A stretch of DNA of 43,609 nt from an uncultured Pseudomonadota bacterium (GTDB lineage: Bacteria > Pseudomonadota > Gammaproteobacteria > Ga0077536): positions 1-43,609 of the forward strand of contig CAJWTO010000007.1 of the NCBI GenBank assembly GCA_913047675.1, written 5' to 3'. The position numbers and the translations under genes are program-made. Below the pieces are notes generated by a model. The model saw only the letters and a program-made list of their open reading frames with translations, was not told the DNA's origin and made no database searches. Every line of letters starts with the position of its first letter. Within the stretch, counting starts at the first letter, position 1. Positions 19,684 through 31,197 of the stretch are shown piece after piece.

Positions 19684-20016
19684 ATGCCTATTTATGAATA
19701 TCAGTGTCAATCATGCGGACACAAACAGGAGATTATGCATCGTATTAGTGAGACGCCGTCGCTAAAGTGTGCCGCTTGTGGGGCGAACGAATTGAAAAAA
19801 TTAATTTCTGCAGTAGGCTTTCAGCTAAAAGGAACCGGTTGGTACGAGACAGATTTTAAAAATAAGGGCGGAGCAAAAAGTGAGCGTACTCCGGGAGAGT
19901 CAAATTCTGAGAAAGCGGCGTCTGACAAAAAAGATTCCAATGCTGAGAAAAAAAGTGCTGTCAGTGAATCGAAGCCGGCGAGTAAGAAGTCGGATGCGGC
20001 TAAATCAGATAACTAA
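19684..20016 (+). CDS. FmdB-type zinc ribbon protein
   Basis: MPIYEYQCQSCGHKQEIMHRISE...CAACG zinc ribbon with Lys/Ser/Ala-rich low-complexity tail; upstream of aspS. Confidence 0.93.
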   Translation: MPIYEYQCQSCGHKQEIMHRISETPSLKCAACGANELKKLISAVGFQLKGTGWYETDFKNKGGAKSERTPGESNSEKAASDKKDSNAEKKSAVSESKPASKKSDAAKSDN

Positions 20017-20100
20017 AGTAGGCGTCCCGTTGCGGGCCATGGGCGGAATACGTATCATGCTCGACCTACATAAACTATCTGCTCTATCGTTAGGGAAGTC

Positions 20101-21879
20101 ATGAGAACTCATAATTGCGGCGTTATAAATGAAGATTTGGTTGATAATGAAGTTACGCTTTGCGGCTGGGTGCACAGGCGCCGTGATCATGGAGGTGTGA
20201 TTTTTATCGATTTAAGGGACGTAAAGGGAATCGCACAGGTAGTAATAGACCCTGATACGCCCAGTAGCTTCTCTCTAGCTGAAACTGTCAGAAGTGAATA
20301 CGTTCTGAGAATTACGGGGAGGGTGCGACTGCGTCCAGAGGGAACCATAAATGAAGATATGGTTACTGGTCGCGTGGAGGTCTTGGTTAAGGATCTGACC
20401 ATTTTGAATGAAGCCAAGACTCCGCCGTTTCAGTTAGATGATCAGCATATTCATGATGACACTAGACTGAAGTATCGATATATAGATTTGCGTACCGAAA
20501 GGATGCAAAACAATCTAAAAATGCGTGCGAAGACGGTTAGCCAGCTTCGACAGTTTTTGGAGAATCATGAGTTTCTAGAGATCGAAACTCCGATGTTAAC
20601 TAAAGCTACTCCCGAAGGAGCGAGGGATTATTTGGTTCCTAGCAGGACTTATCCAGGTCAATTTTTTGCGTTACCTCAGTCGCCGCAACTTTTTAAACAG
20701 CTTCTTATGATGTCTGGTATGGACCGATACTACCAAATTGTAAAATGTTTTAGGGATGAAGATCTTCGAGCGGATAGACAACCTGAATTTACGCAATTAG
20801 ATATAGAGATGTCGTTCGTTGATGAGTTTCAAATAATTGAGCGAATGGAAGAAATGATTCGAGCTGTGTTCAAGAATATTTTAGAGGTGGATTTGCCGAA
20901 TCCATTCCCTCGGATATCCTATGAGGAAGCCATGACTCAATTTGGTTCAGATCGCCCAGATCTCAGAAACCCATTAAGGCTAGTCGAGTTAGGGGATCTG
21001 ATGGTGCAGAGTGAATTCAAGGTCTTTTCGGGTCCCGCAGCTAGCCAAAATGGAAGAGTTGTGGGCTTATGTGTCCCGAATGGTGCCTCTATTAGCCGAA
21101 AGCAAATTGATGACTACACAAATTTCGTCGCGCGTTACGGTGCAAAAGGTTTAGCCTACATAAAAGTGAACTGTTTAAGCGACGGTGCAGATGGCTTGCA
21201 ATCTCCTATACTAAAATTTCTTGATGCAACGATAATTGAGGGAATTTTGTCTCGGACTAATTGTAAAGATGGAGATCTAATATTTTTTGGTGCCGACAGC
21301 GCCAGTGTGGTTAATGCTTCGTTAGGCGCCTTACGGGATTTAGTAGGAGAGGATTTAGGACTTTTAGAGGGAGATTGGCGACCGGTCTGGGTGATAGATT
21401 TTCCCATGTTTGATTGGGATGAAAGAGAAAAACGTTGGACAGCTTTACATCACCCATTTACCGCGGCGCAGCAAGACATAGAGACCGTAGCTGCTGATCC
21501 GGGCGTGGCAATTTCTAAAGCCTATGACATGGTGTTAAACGGTACTGAGATAGGCGGTGGCTCAATACGAGTAAACGATTCAGTAGAACAAAAGAAAATA
21601 TTTGAGCTATTAGGCATTGGTGAAGAGGAAGCGAATAGTAAGTTTGGATTTTTGCTAGATGCTCTCGAACATGGTTGCCCACCACATGGCGGGATAGCGT
21701 TTGGCGTTGATCGCCTACTTATGCTCATGTTGGGAGAGCAATCTATTAGAGACGTTATAGCTTTTCCTAAGACACAGACGGCAAGTTGTCCGCTGACAGC
21801 GGCACCTAGCGAGGCTGCTGAAAGTCAATTACGCGACTTATCAATAAAGGTTAGGCAAGCCAAAAATACTTCGGTGTAA
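20101..21879 (+). CDS. aspS: Aspartyl-tRNA synthetase
   Basis: [59 protein letters not shown]. Confidence 0.98.
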   Translation: MRTHNCGVINEDLVDNEVTLCGWVHRRRDHGGVIFIDLRDVKGIAQVVIDPDTPSSFSLAETVRSEYVLRITGRVRLRPEGTINEDMVTGRVEVLVKDLTILNEAKTPPFQLDDQHIHDDTRLKYRYIDLRTERMQNNLKMRAKTVSQLRQFLENHEFLEIETPMLTKATPEGARDYLVPSRTYPGQFFALPQSPQLFKQLLMMSGMDRYYQIVKCFRDEDLRADRQPEFTQLDIEMSFVDEFQIIERMEEMIRAVFKNILEVDLPNPFPRISYEEAMTQFGSDRPDLRNPLRLVELGDLMVQSEFKVFSGPAASQNGRVVGLCVPNGASISRKQIDDYTNFVARYGAKGLAYIKVNCLSDGADGLQSPILKFLDATIIEGILSRTNCKDGDLIFFGADSASVVNASLGALRDLVGEDLGLLEGDWRPVWVIDFPMFDWDEREKRWTALHHPFTAAQQDIETVAADPGVAISKAYDMVLNGTEIGGGSIRVNDSVEQKKIFELLGIGEEEANSKFGFLLDALEHGCPPHGGIAFGVDRLLMLMLGEQSIRDVIAFPKTQTASCPLTAAPSEAAESQLRDLSIKVRQAKNTSV

Positions 21880-21976
21880 CTTTCGCTATACCAAAAATCT
21901 CGTGTTCTAGCGTTCCTGCGACGGTATGATATGTTAGAGGCAATCACTTTTTAGTAACGTACTGGAGGTATTAGTA

Positions 21977-23044
21977 ATGGAAGTAAAAGATATTACTATT
22001 GCCGGCGCTCAGGGGAACGTGCCTCCGGTTGTGCATGAGGTTTTAAATCCAGACGAGAAAAAGAGTCTCAAAGCTGAGATTAAGTCGTTGCTCGTAGAGA
22101 AAGACGCAGTTTTAGTTGCGCATTACTACACTGATAGCGAAATCCAAATATTGGCCGATGAGACGGGCGGCTACGTCTCTGATTCACTCGATATGGCTCG
22201 ATTTGGTCGAGAGCATGCGGCATCAACGTTAGTAGTTGCAGGGGTCCGTTTTATGGGCGAAACAGCTAAAATTTTAAGCCCTGAGAAGCGTATATTAGTT
22301 CCAGATTTAGGGGCTAATTGCTCACTAGATCTGGGTTGCGATATAGATGAATTCAGTCAATTTTGTGATGTCCATTCTGAGCGAACTATAGTGGTCTACG
22401 CGAACACGAGCGCGAGTGTCAAAGCACGTGCAGACTGGATGGTTACTTCGGGCAGTGCTTTGGACATTGTTAGATACTTAGACGAAAAGGGGGAGAAAAT
22501 ACTGTGGGCGCCGGATCAACATTTGGGCAAATATATTCAAAATGAAACCGGTGCAGACATGATTATGTGGCAAGGTGCTTGCGTTGTGCACGACGAGTTT
22601 AAAAGCACCGAGTTACGGGAGTTGAAAGAGAGGCACCCGGACGCCCGAATTTTAGTTCATCCCGAATCTCCAGAGCAGGTGATTTTACAGGCAGATTATG
22701 TTGGGTCTACTTCTGGATTAATAAATGAGGTGGTAAAGTCGACAGCAAAGAAGTTTATAGTGGCGACCGATAAAGGTATTTTCCATAAAATGATGGAAGC
22801 AGCCCCTGAAAAAGAATTATTAGCGGCTCCGACAGCTGGGAAAGGAGCGACTTGCACAAGTTGTGCTGAGTGCCCCTGGATGGCAATGAATGGTTTGAAA
22901 AAGATAAGAGATGTGCTGCTAAATACCCGAAATGAAATTGATGTGCCGTTAGATATTGCTGCTAAGGCGAGGGCACCTATAAATCGCCTGCTAAAATTTG
23001 CAGATGATCGCGATAAAGTAGTGTACGGTAATAATGATGCGTAA
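21977..23044 (+). CDS. nadA: Quinolinate synthase NadA
   Basis: [44 protein letters not shown]. Confidence 0.96.
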   Translation: MEVKDITIAGAQGNVPPVVHEVLNPDEKKSLKAEIKSLLVEKDAVLVAHYYTDSEIQILADETGGYVSDSLDMARFGREHAASTLVVAGVRFMGETAKILSPEKRILVPDLGANCSLDLGCDIDEFSQFCDVHSERTIVVYANTSASVKARADWMVTSGSALDIVRYLDEKGEKILWAPDQHLGKYIQNETGADMIMWQGACVVHDEFKSTELRELKERHPDARILVHPESPEQVILQADYVGSTSGLINEVVKSTAKKFIVATDKGIFHKMMEAAPEKELLAAPTAGKGATCTSCAECPWMAMNGLKKIRDVLLNTRNEIDVPLDIAAKARAPINRLLKFADDRDKVVYGNNDA

Positions 23045-23100
23045 CCTAGACGAGTATAAATTTGTTATAAAAGTATATATCGGGGTCGTGGACTAAAAGT

Positions 23101-23853
23101 ATGGCAGGTCATAGTAAGTGGGCGAATATACGCCATAAAAAAGGAAAGACGGACGCGAAGCGGGGTAAATTGTTTACACGTCTGATCAGAGAAGTCACCG
23201 TAGCTGCTCGTCTGGGAGGCGCAGATGCTGCATCTAATCCTAGGTTGCGGGCCGCTATAGACACAGCACTTTCCGCAAATATGCCCAAAGATACTATTGA
23301 AAGGGCGGCTGCCAGGGGCGCTGGAAATTTAGATTCCGATAGTTATGAAGAGCTCCGCTATGAAGGCTATGGGCCTAATGGGGTAGCGATAGTTGTCGAC
23401 TGTATGACGGATAATCGCAATCGTACTGTTGCAGATGTAAGGCACGCCTTCACTAAGCATGGAGGTAATTTAGGAACGGACGGCTCTGTTTCATATTTAT
23501 TTAAGAAAGTCGGTTTAATAAATGTTGAAGGAAATGTCGAAGAAGAGGCCTTAATGGAGGTCGCGATTGATGCCGGCGCAGAGGATGTGGTACAGAATGA
23601 AGATGGATCTTATGAGATCACCACAGCTTGGGAAGAAATTTCATCGGTGAATGATGTTTTGGTTTCAGCGGGATATGATTTAGCTACCTCCGAAGTAACG
23701 ATGCAAGCCGAGACTACAGTATCTCTAGGTCAGGAAGCGGCTGAGTCAATGTTAAAATTTTTAGATGCCCTTGAAGAAATTGATGACGTTCAAAAAGTTT
23801 ATTCTAACGCTGCAATCTCGGTAGATGTTTTGACGTTATTGAATGAATATTAG
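23101..23853 (+). CDS. YebC/PmpR-family transcriptional/translational regulator
   Basis: MAGHSKWANIRHKKGKTDAKRGKLFTRLIREVTVAAR, upstream of ruvC. Confidence 0.97.
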   Translation: MAGHSKWANIRHKKGKTDAKRGKLFTRLIREVTVAARLGGADAASNPRLRAAIDTALSANMPKDTIERAAARGAGNLDSDSYEELRYEGYGPNGVAIVVDCMTDNRNRTVADVRHAFTKHGGNLGTDGSVSYLFKKVGLINVEGNVEEEALMEVAIDAGAEDVVQNEDGSYEITTAWEEISSVNDVLVSAGYDLATSEVTMQAETTVSLGQEAAESMLKFLDALEEIDDVQKVYSNAAISVDVLTLLNEY

Positions 23854-23867
23854 GAGCCTTTACTAAA

Positions 23868-24371
23868 TTGGCGATCATATTAGGTATTGATCCAGGATCT
23901 CGCGTTACAGGATATGGTTTGGTAGATTTTGATCGATCTGGGGTGAGACATTTAGAGAATGGTTGCGTCGCCCTAGGTACTGGGGCCATAGAAGGGAGGC
24001 TAGCGACTTTATTTGATGAACTTTCGAGTCTGATAAATCGCTATGACCCTACTATGATGGCTGTTGAAAAGGTTTTTGTGGGGAAGAACGCGCAATCTGC
24101 ATTGAAACTCGGTCAAGCCCGTGGCGTAGCTCTGGCGTTGGCAGGAATCAATAGCATGACTGTTTTTGAACATAGCGCGACTCAGGTAAAAAAAGCGATA
24201 GTGGGGCGAGGCCATGCGGATAAGCAGCAAATACAGCATATGGTGAAGATGCTGTTAGGACTTGCTGAGATGCCTCGAACCGACGCAGCAGACGCGTTAG
24301 CCGTAGCTATTTGCCATGCCCATATCTCGAGCCATGAGTTAACTATGAAAGCGCTCGGTGAAAGATCGTGA
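23868..24371 (+). CDS. ruvC: Holliday junction resolvase RuvC
   Basis: ILGIDPGSRVTGYGLVD; AVEKVFVGKNAQSALKLGQARGVAL; TDAADALAVAICH; TTG start. Confidence 0.97.
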   Translation: MAIILGIDPGSRVTGYGLVDFDRSGVRHLENGCVALGTGAIEGRLATLFDELSSLINRYDPTMMAVEKVFVGKNAQSALKLGQARGVALALAGINSMTVFEHSATQVKKAIVGRGHADKQQIQHMVKMLLGLAEMPRTDAADALAVAICHAHISSHELTMKALGERS

Positions 24372-24970
24372 TCGGTCGTATTACCGGAGTTTTAATCGAG
24401 AAAGATGACTCTTTTTTAGTCATTGATTGTGGTGGAGTTGGTTATGAGTTGGAAGCATCGAAAACTACTATCGAGAGTTTGCCAACTCTCGGCGGTGAGG
24501 TTTCAGTTTTCACTCATTTAACGATTAGAGACGATGCTCATTTGCTTTATGCATTTTCAAGTTTGCAGGAGCGAAGTTTGTTTAGAAGCCTTTTGAAGGT
24601 TAATGGTGTCGGGACAAAAATGGCGTTAGTGATATTGTCAGGTATGGACGTGATAAGTTTTGTTCGTTGCGTACAGACCGAAGATAGCGGAGCGTTGAGC
24701 GCCTTGCCGGGGCTTGGGAAAAAAACTGCTGAGCGCCTGATAGTTGAGATGAGGGATAAAGTTTTAAACTTTGTCGGAGAGACTACGCCAGATCGTGAGC
24801 GCCCACTAGGCGGGGATGCAATTGGTAGTATTGATGATGCTATAAGTGGTTTAATCGCGTTAGGTTACAAACCACAAAATGCTAGTAAGTATGTTAGGCA
24901 GATCGAGACGAAAGGATTAACTAGCGAAGGTATAATCAGAGAAGTCCTAAGAGCGTTGGCCAGCAGGTGA
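24368..24970 (+). CDS. ruvA: Holliday junction DNA helicase RuvA
   Basis: MIGRITGVLIEKDDSFLVIDCGGVGYE; LPGLGKKTAERLIVEMRDK; overlaps ruvC stop. Confidence 0.97.
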   Translation: MIGRITGVLIEKDDSFLVIDCGGVGYELEASKTTIESLPTLGGEVSVFTHLTIRDDAHLLYAFSSLQERSLFRSLLKVNGVGTKMALVILSGMDVISFVRCVQTEDSGALSALPGLGKKTAERLIVEMRDKVLNFVGETTPDRERPLGGDAIGSIDDAISGLIALGYKPQNASKYVRQIETKGLTSEGIIREVLRALASR

Positions 24971-25000
24971 GCTATAGATGACACGAGTACGGTATGAGTT

Positions 25001-26020
25001 ATGACAGATGATGATCGACTAGTAGAGCCGATTGAGCTCCCAGAAGACAAGTCAGAAGACTTATCGATAAGGCCGAGGTTATTGCGTGATTATGTAGGCC
25101 AGAAAAGCGTGCATGAGCAGTTAGAAGTTTTTATCGCTGCGGCCAAAAATCGTGGAGAGGCTTTAGATCATGTATTGATTTCAGGTCCCCCCGGCCTGGG
25201 CAAGACAACATTGGCCAACATCATTGCTAATGAAATGGGCGTACAGATGCGACAAACCTCAGGTCCTATTCTGGAAAAAGCGGGTGACCTAGCTGCTTTG
25301 CTCACTAACCTTGAGCCTCATGACGTGTTGTTTATAGATGAGATACATAGGTTAAGTCCCGTAGTCGAGGAAGTACTTTATCCAGCTATGGAGGATTATC
25401 AGTTGGATATTATGATCGGAGAGGGGCCATCCGCGAAAGCTATAAAGCTTGATCTTCCCAGATTTACACTTATTGGTGCTACAACCAGAGCAGGTCTGCT
25501 GACGTCTCCATTTCGGGACCGTTTTGGTATTGCGCAGCGCCTGGATTTTTACACGGTATCTGAGTTGTCGGAAATAGTAAAAAGATCGGCAAAAATTTTG
25601 GATGTCACGATAGACACAAGTGGTACCGAAGAACTGGCTAGACGCTCGCGAGGTACCCCTAGAATCGCTAATAGACTTCTGCGAAGAGCGCGGGATTATG
25701 CAGAAATAAAAAGTGACGGGGCGCTAGATAAAACTGTGACTGGTAAAGCCCTTGATATGTTAGAGGTCGACGCCAGAGGTTTGGATACAATGGACAGGAA
25801 ATTGTTAATAACACTTATGAAAAATTTTGATGGTGGTCCAGTTGGGATTGATAGTCTTTCGGCGGCGATAAGTGAAGAGCGGGGTACTATCGAAGATGTG
25901 ATTGAGCCTTATCTAATTCAGCAAGGCTTTTTAGCTAGATCCCCGCGAGGCCGCGTAGTGACGGCTTTGGCTTGGCAGCACTTTGACTTAGAAAATCCTT
26001 TGTCAAGTAGTGCTGATTAA
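25001..26020 (+). CDS. ruvB: Holliday junction DNA helicase RuvB
   Basis: [66 protein letters not shown]. Confidence 0.98.
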   Translation: MTDDDRLVEPIELPEDKSEDLSIRPRLLRDYVGQKSVHEQLEVFIAAAKNRGEALDHVLISGPPGLGKTTLANIIANEMGVQMRQTSGPILEKAGDLAALLTNLEPHDVLFIDEIHRLSPVVEEVLYPAMEDYQLDIMIGEGPSAKAIKLDLPRFTLIGATTRAGLLTSPFRDRFGIAQRLDFYTVSELSEIVKRSAKILDVTIDTSGTEELARRSRGTPRIANRLLRRARDYAEIKSDGALDKTVTGKALDMLEVDARGLDTMDRKLLITLMKNFDGGPVGIDSLSAAISEERGTIEDVIEPYLIQQGFLARSPRGRVVTALAWQHFDLENPLSSSAD

Positions 26021-26055
26021 GTCCTCAAGATGCGAAGTTTATTATAGTTGTAACA

Positions 26056-26463
26056 ATGGAGTATTCTAATAAGTCTACTTATCGTGTTTATTATGAGGAC
26101 ACCGACGCAGCCGGAGTCGTCTATCACGCAAATTATTTGAAATTCATGGAGAGAGGGCGCACCGATTGGTTGAGAGCCTTAAATATCGAACAAAGCGATC
26201 TGCAAAAGCAACATGGAATTGTTTTTGTGATGGTAGCTTCTGAAATATTTTTTAGGAAGCCAGCAAAGTTCGACGACCAAGTAACTGTCAAAACTGATTT
26301 ACTTGATTTAAGAGGTGCGAGTGTGCGATTTAAGCAAGAAATTTCGGTATCTAATGTATCAGTTTGTAGTGCGGTAAATATTGTAGGGTGTGTTGATATG
26401 ATAACGTTTGTACCAAAACGAATACCCCACTCAGTCAGGAGGGTTTTTCAAGGTGGAAAGTGA
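26056..26463 (+). CDS. ybgC: Acyl-CoA thioesterase YbgC (Tol-Pal cluster)
   Basis: YRVYYEDTDAAGVVYHANYLKFMERGRTDWLR; upstream of tolQ. Confidence 0.95.
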   Translation: MEYSNKSTYRVYYEDTDAAGVVYHANYLKFMERGRTDWLRALNIEQSDLQKQHGIVFVMVASEIFFRKPAKFDDQVTVKTDLLDLRGASVRFKQEISVSNVSVCSAVNIVGCVDMITFVPKRIPHSVRRVFQGGK

Positions 26464-27130
26464 CTTATCTATAGGCAGCTTGATACTGGGCGCGAGCTTT
26501 TTAGTAAAGCTTGTCATGGTTTTACTTTTTGCTGCATCCGTCATTTCTTGGGGCGTAATTTTTTCTAAACGAAGCTACTTAAAAAAAGTACGGGAACAGA
26601 TTGCCGTTTTTGAGAATGAGTTTTGGTCGTGTAAAGATCTTACGGTTTTGTATGAGAGAGTGACCGCAAATGATCTGCCGAAGACAGCCGGTCTCGCTTC
26701 GATTTTTGAGGCCGGCTTTGGTGAATTTGTGCGCCTGCGTAAACAAGGCGGTATAGAGGCGGTTGAGATACTGGACGGTTGTGAACGCTCGATGAAAATT
26801 AGTTTGAGCAAAGAGCTGGAAACGCTTGAGTCTGACTTACCTACGCTCGCTACAATTGGTTCAGTAAGTCCGTATGTAGGTTTGTTGGGAACTGTTTGGG
26901 GCATCATGAACTCGTTTCAAGCTTTGGGAAATGTGCATCAGGCGACCTTAGCAATGGTTGCACCTGGGATCTCAGAAGCACTCGTTGCGACCGCAATGGG
27001 ACTATTTGCAGCCATACCAGCAGTTGTTGCTTTCAATAGATACTCTACGGCCATCGATCAAATCTACGGTCGTTCAGAACTTTTCATCGAAGAATTTCTT
27101 GCCATTATTCGGCGGCAAGCGAAAGAATAG
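26453..27130 (+). CDS. tolQ: Tol-Pal system protein TolQ
   Basis: SLILGASFLVKLVMVLLFAASVISW...GTVWGIMNSFQALGNVHQATLAMVAPGISEALVATAMGLFAAIPAVVAFNR. GTG start at 26453 follows AGGAGGG, giving a short overlap with ybgC. Confidence 0.95.
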   Translation: MESDLSIGSLILGASFLVKLVMVLLFAASVISWGVIFSKRSYLKKVREQIAVFENEFWSCKDLTVLYERVTANDLPKTAGLASIFEAGFGEFVRLRKQGGIEAVEILDGCERSMKISLSKELETLESDLPTLATIGSVSPYVGLLGTVWGIMNSFQALGNVHQATLAMVAPGISEALVATAMGLFAAIPAVVAFNRYSTAIDQIYGRSELFIEEFLAIIRRQAKE

Positions 27131-27140
27131 GGCTAGCTCA

Positions 27141-27575
27141 ATGAGAACGTACCGGGGCCGTCAACGTAAAATAATTTCTGAAATAAATGTTGTGCCATAT
27201 ATCGACGTGATGCTTGTCTTGTTGATTATATTTATGATCACCGCTCCGTTAATAACTCAGGGTGTTAAGATCAGTCTGCCGCTAGCCCCGTCGGAAATAA
27301 TTTCTCCAGGACAGCATGAGCCCATAGTGGTTTCAGTAGATTTTGAGGGCAATATTTTTGTAGATATCGGAGAGCATCCGGAGCAACCCATCACCGATCA
27401 AGTATTAATTAATCGTATTGCCGCAGTAATGAAATATCGTCCTGATACCGATATTCTAGTCGCGGGCGATAGTCGCAGTGATTACGGCCAAGTGGTAAGG
27501 GTGATGACTCTAATTCAGCGCGCGGGAGTAAAAGATGTGGGTTTAATAACTGAACCCTATTCTATGCCTAAATAA
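27141..27575 (+). CDS. tolR: Tol-Pal system protein TolR
   Basis: ISEINVVPYIDVMLVLLIIFMITAPLITQGVKISLP. The ORF track extends upstream to 26958, inside tolQ; ATG 27141 is the natural start. Confidence 0.94.
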   Translation: MRTYRGRQRKIISEINVVPYIDVMLVLLIIFMITAPLITQGVKISLPLAPSEIISPGQHEPIVVSVDFEGNIFVDIGEHPEQPITDQVLINRIAAVMKYRPDTDILVAGDSRSDYGQVVRVMTLIQRAGVKDVGLITEPYSMPK

Positions 27576-27579
27576 AGCG

Positions 27580-28398
27580 ATGATACGGCGAAAAATTAAA
27601 AAAATTTTTCTGAAGCCAACCCCGCTTTTACTATCAGCGATAGTTCATTCTGGCGGGGTATTACTTATGATTGTAATTTCGGCGAGTGAGCCAGATTTAA
27701 TTACGCCCGTTCCGATCCAGACGGAAATAGTTAGTGCAGTGGCGATTGATAAATTCGCTCTGGAAAGAGAGATGGATGGGATCCGTTCTGCAGAAGCGAA
27801 AAAAGAAAAAGTGTTGCAACAAAAGCTTGATTTAGCAATGCAAAAGAGAAACGAGGCGATACGAAAGAGAAAAGACGAAGAGAAGCGTTTGCAAGAAATT
27901 AAAAAGCGTAAAAAAGAGCTAGAACTTGCCACGAAGAAGGCCGCCTCTGATAAGGCTAGGGCTGATGAGAAAGCAGCAATAGCGGAACAAAAAGCTCAAA
28001 GAGAGAAGAAGCTGGCAATTGAGGCAGAGCGCGCGAGAAAGGAGGCTGAGAAAAGAAAGAGCGAAGTTGAAGCTGCGAGGAAGATAGCCCAGGCAGAAGC
28101 ACAGAGGGTGGCAGACGAAAGTGAACTTGATAGTATAAAAAGAGCGATCAAAACCCGCGTTATGCGTTCTTTCAATATTTTGCCAAATTTCGAACGATTG
28201 TCGTGCACCCTCGCTATTCGTCTGCTGCCAGATGGAAACGTCGCTAGCGTGGCTGTTGCTCAATCTAGCGGCAATGAAATATTTGACCGCCATGCAAAAA
28301 ATGCTGTGCAGAAGGCTTCGCCATTACCGGTACCCGAGTCGATGCGCCTTTTTCGAAAAATGAGGAGTATATCTTTTGTCTTCGACCCGATGTTATAG
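27580..28398 (+). CDS. tolA: Tol-Pal system protein TolA
   Basis: N-terminal TM, long Lys/Ala/Glu coiled coil, C-terminal TonB/TolA-type domain (LPDGNVASVAVAQSSGNEIFDRHAKNAVQKASPLPVPE). Confidence 0.93.
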   Translation: MIRRKIKKIFLKPTPLLLSAIVHSGGVLLMIVISASEPDLITPVPIQTEIVSAVAIDKFALEREMDGIRSAEAKKEKVLQQKLDLAMQKRNEAIRKRKDEEKRLQEIKKRKKELELATKKAASDKARADEKAAIAEQKAQREKKLAIEAERARKEAEKRKSEVEAARKIAQAEAQRVADESELDSIKRAIKTRVMRSFNILPNFERLSCTLAIRLLPDGNVASVAVAQSSGNEIFDRHAKNAVQKASPLPVPESMRLFRKMRSISFVFDPML

Positions 28399-29704
28399 CA
28401 GTCGTTTTAACTGGATAGCTGCGCTAATGGTCTCTGTGTGCGGTTTATTTTCTTTTGAGACGATTGCCGAAGGCTTAGTTATAAAAATTGAAAAAGGAGT
28501 CTCTACCGCATTACCTATTGCTATAGTGCCATTTGAGAATAATACGGGTAAGTCTGTAATTGATGTGGCTGCGATTATTCGCAATAACTTAGCGAGATCT
28601 GGTTTATTTAGGACACTACCCGTGAACGATATGCCCGCCCTACCCACCGCTTTGGAAAACGTTCGAACGAAAAATTGGACGAGTCTAGGAATAGAAAATC
28701 TAGTTATCGGCAAACTCGCTAAGAAGAACGCTGGAACAATTGACATCCATTTTAGATTGATTGATGTATACAGTGGCAAACAATTACTCGGCTACAGAAT
28801 ACCTGTACAAAGTGATGATTTACGCTTTGGTAGTCACAAAGTGAGCGATTTTATATATGAAAAGCTTCTTGATAAGCCTGGTGCGTACACTAGCTTACTG
28901 GCATATATCACTGTCGATCAGGATTCGGCGACAGGAAAGGTTTATAGACTACAAGTTTCTGATTCTGATGGTCATAATGCGCGAACTATCTTGCAGTCTA
29001 CTGAACCTATTTTGTCGCCTGCTTGGTCACCGGACGGAAAACGCATAGCCTACGTCTCGTTCGAGGGACGTAATTCGGCCATTTACCTACAGGACTTAGC
29101 TACCGGGCGGCGAGAAAGGATAATTCATGGTGAAGGTATTAACAGTTCTCCTACATTTTCTAGAGATGGTAAAAAGCTGGCTGTTACTTTATCCCGTGAT
29201 GGGAACCCAGAAATTTATTTGTATGATCTTAAGAGAAAAAGTTTAACGCGTGTTACGCGGCATGGTGCAATCGACACTGAGCCTGCGTGGGCGCCAGATG
29301 GTAGAGGATTAGTTTTCACTTCGGATAGGGGGGACGGCCCGCAAATTTATTATTTTAATCTGGCTGAGAATTCTATAAAGCGAATTACCTATAATATGGG
29401 CCGATATAATACGAGAGCCCGCTATTCACCCGATGGGAGGAAGCTAGTTTTGGTGAATGGAATTGAAGGGATCTATCGCATAGTTTTGCTAGATCTGCGG
29501 ACAAAAATTTATGAGGCAGTTACGATCGGTGAGCTAGATGAATCGCCCAGCTTCTCGCCTAACGGGGCTATGGTTATTTATGCGACCGTAACTGAAAATG
29601 GAAGCCAACTAGCGGCAGTTTCCGCTGACGGTTTCACTAAGCAAAAGTTAGTGGCTCAGCGTGGCGAAGTTAGGGAACCTGTTTGGGGACCATTAATTCG
29701 TTGA
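28376..29704 (+). CDS. tolB: Tol-Pal system beta-propeller protein TolB
   Basis: Repeated SPAWSPDGKRIAYVSFE, SRDGKKLAVTLSRDGNPEIYLYDL, PAWAPDGRGLVFTSDRGDGPQIY blades. Confidence 0.96.
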   Translation: MSSTRCYSSRFNWIAALMVSVCGLFSFETIAEGLVIKIEKGVSTALPIAIVPFENNTGKSVIDVAAIIRNNLARSGLFRTLPVNDMPALPTALENVRTKNWTSLGIENLVIGKLAKKNAGTIDIHFRLIDVYSGKQLLGYRIPVQSDDLRFGSHKVSDFIYEKLLDKPGAYTSLLAYITVDQDSATGKVYRLQVSDSDGHNARTILQSTEPILSPAWSPDGKRIAYVSFEGRNSAIYLQDLATGRRERIIHGEGINSSPTFSRDGKKLAVTLSRDGNPEIYLYDLKRKSLTRVTRHGAIDTEPAWAPDGRGLVFTSDRGDGPQIYYFNLAENSIKRITYNMGRYNTRARYSPDGRKLVLVNGIEGIYRIVLLDLRTKIYEAVTIGELDESPSFSPNGAMVIYATVTENGSQLAAVSADGFTKQKLVAQRGEVREPVWGPLIR

Positions 29705-29748
29705 GAAGTAGGTTATTATTTGGACATACATTATAGAAGGATTATTCA

Positions 29749-30309
29749 ATGAGACAACTTGGACGCATAGCTACAATATTTATTATCTTATTATCTGGAA
29801 CCTCCTGTAGTATGTTTTCCGGGGGGGGATCAGAGGGAGTAGTCGAAAAAAGTTTATCACCAGTGGCTGTCTCTGAAGCTTCAGTAGAAACAATGGGGTT
29901 AGCTAATGCACGAGAAGTATCACCGGAAGCTTTAGATGGACGATTGTCGGATAACTACAACGGTGAGGTGGCGTCTTTGCTAGATATTCGAGTAGTTCAG
30001 TTTGCTTACGATAGTTCTGAAATTTTAGAAAAATATATCCCCGTTATTGAGGCGCATGCTGGGTATCTGTCCGAAAACTCAACTACTAGAGTTGTCTTAG
30101 AAGGACATACTGATGAAAGAGGGTCTCGAGAGTACAATTTGGCATTAGGGGAAAGACGCGCTCAGTCATTGCAAAGACGCCTGAGTTTGCTAGGTGTGCC
30201 TGAGTCACAGGTGTCAGTTGTAACATATGGAGAGGAACGTCCAATAGAGTTGATGCATGACGAAGCGGCTTATGCGGTTAACAGGCGAGTTGAACTTGTC
30301 TATCGATAG
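29749..30309 (+). CDS. pal: Peptidoglycan-associated lipoprotein Pal
   Basis: Lipobox LSGTSCS; OmpA-like VVLEGHTDERGSREYNLALGERRAQSLQRRLSLLGV. Confidence 0.95.
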   Translation: MRQLGRIATIFIILLSGTSCSMFSGGGSEGVVEKSLSPVAVSEASVETMGLANAREVSPEALDGRLSDNYNGEVASLLDIRVVQFAYDSSEILEKYIPVIEAHAGYLSENSTTRVVLEGHTDERGSREYNLALGERRAQSLQRRLSLLGVPESQVSVVTYGEERPIELMHDEAAYAVNRRVELVYR

Positions 30310-31156
30310 TCTTTTCTCTTGCAGTGCCCCCCGGTTGTTGGTGAAAAGACCTTACTTCCAGTTACTTATTTTATGTGTGCTGATCAACCCACTAAAAAGT
30401 TTGGCAGAGGGTATTGATGACACGTTGGATACAAGACTAAATAAGATCGAAACAATATTAGCGAGTAAAGCTCTAATAGATCTATCTTCGCAAGTTGATA
30501 GGTTAGAGCAGGAGGTTAGAATCCTGCGTGGGGCAATTGAAAATCAGAATTTTGCTACCGAAACTTTTGTAGCGGAATTTAAAAAAAGTATCGAGATAGC
30601 GTCGCGCCGAATTGACGCGATAGAACCTGATCAGGAAATTAAAGTTGCGCAGGCTGAGATACCCGAGCCAAGAGCCGAAGAGTCGGTTTCGATTAGCGAA
30701 GAGTCTATCATTGAAAATAGAGGGCTTGATTCCTCCAAAGATCAAGAAATAATTGTAGCGCCTGAACTAGTATTGGATCCTAAGACGATGTTTGACGACG
30801 CTGTAGACTTACTAAAGTCCGCTGACTACATTGCTGCGACTAAATCGTTTAGTACATTCTATACTCTGTACAGCAATCATGATTTTGCTGATGATGCTCT
30901 GTTTAGGGCGGCTGAAGCGTGCTATCTCAGAAGGGACTTTACTGAAGCTATAATAGCCTATGATAGGATGATAAAAATTTTCCCGGAAAGTGTGCATCGA
31001 GCGGCGGCCATGTTGAAACTGGCTTATTCGTATCATGAGCTGGGGGACGACAAGGCGGCAATTCGGGTGGTTAGAGAGCTCAAGTCACTCTATCCAGCCT
31101 CACTTTCGGCACAATTGGCGGATGATAGAATGAGTCGGATTGGTACTTCCGACTAG
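30257..31156 (+). CDS. cpoB: Tol-Pal-associated CpoB/YbgF (start uncertain)
   Basis: N-terminal coiled coil and C-terminal TPRs (FDDAVDLLKSADYIAATKSFSTFY; EAIIAYDRMIKIFPES); follows pal. A later TTG/GTG start near 30338, before a signal-like KRPYFQLLILCVLINPLKSLAEG, is more likely than ATG 30257. Confidence 0.9.
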   Translation: MTKRLMRLTGELNLSIDSLFSCSAPRLLVKRPYFQLLILCVLINPLKSLAEGIDDTLDTRLNKIETILASKALIDLSSQVDRLEQEVRILRGAIENQNFATETFVAEFKKSIEIASRRIDAIEPDQEIKVAQAEIPEPRAEESVSISEESIIENRGLDSSKDQEIIVAPELVLDPKTMFDDAVDLLKSADYIAATKSFSTFYTLYSNHDFADDALFRAAEACYLRRDFTEAIIAYDRMIKIFPESVHRAAAMLKLAYSYHELGDDKAAIRVVRELKSLYPASLSAQLADDRMSRIGTSD

Positions 31157-31197
31157 GCGGTTAGGGGAGGCCGGAGGTGATAGTTTATATTTAGTGT

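Noticed and set aside
27645-28293. Minus-strand Ser/Phe/Leu-rich ORFs inside tolA
   Set aside because: They are the reverse reading of the Lys/Ala/Glu-rich TolA coiled coil; composition artefacts.
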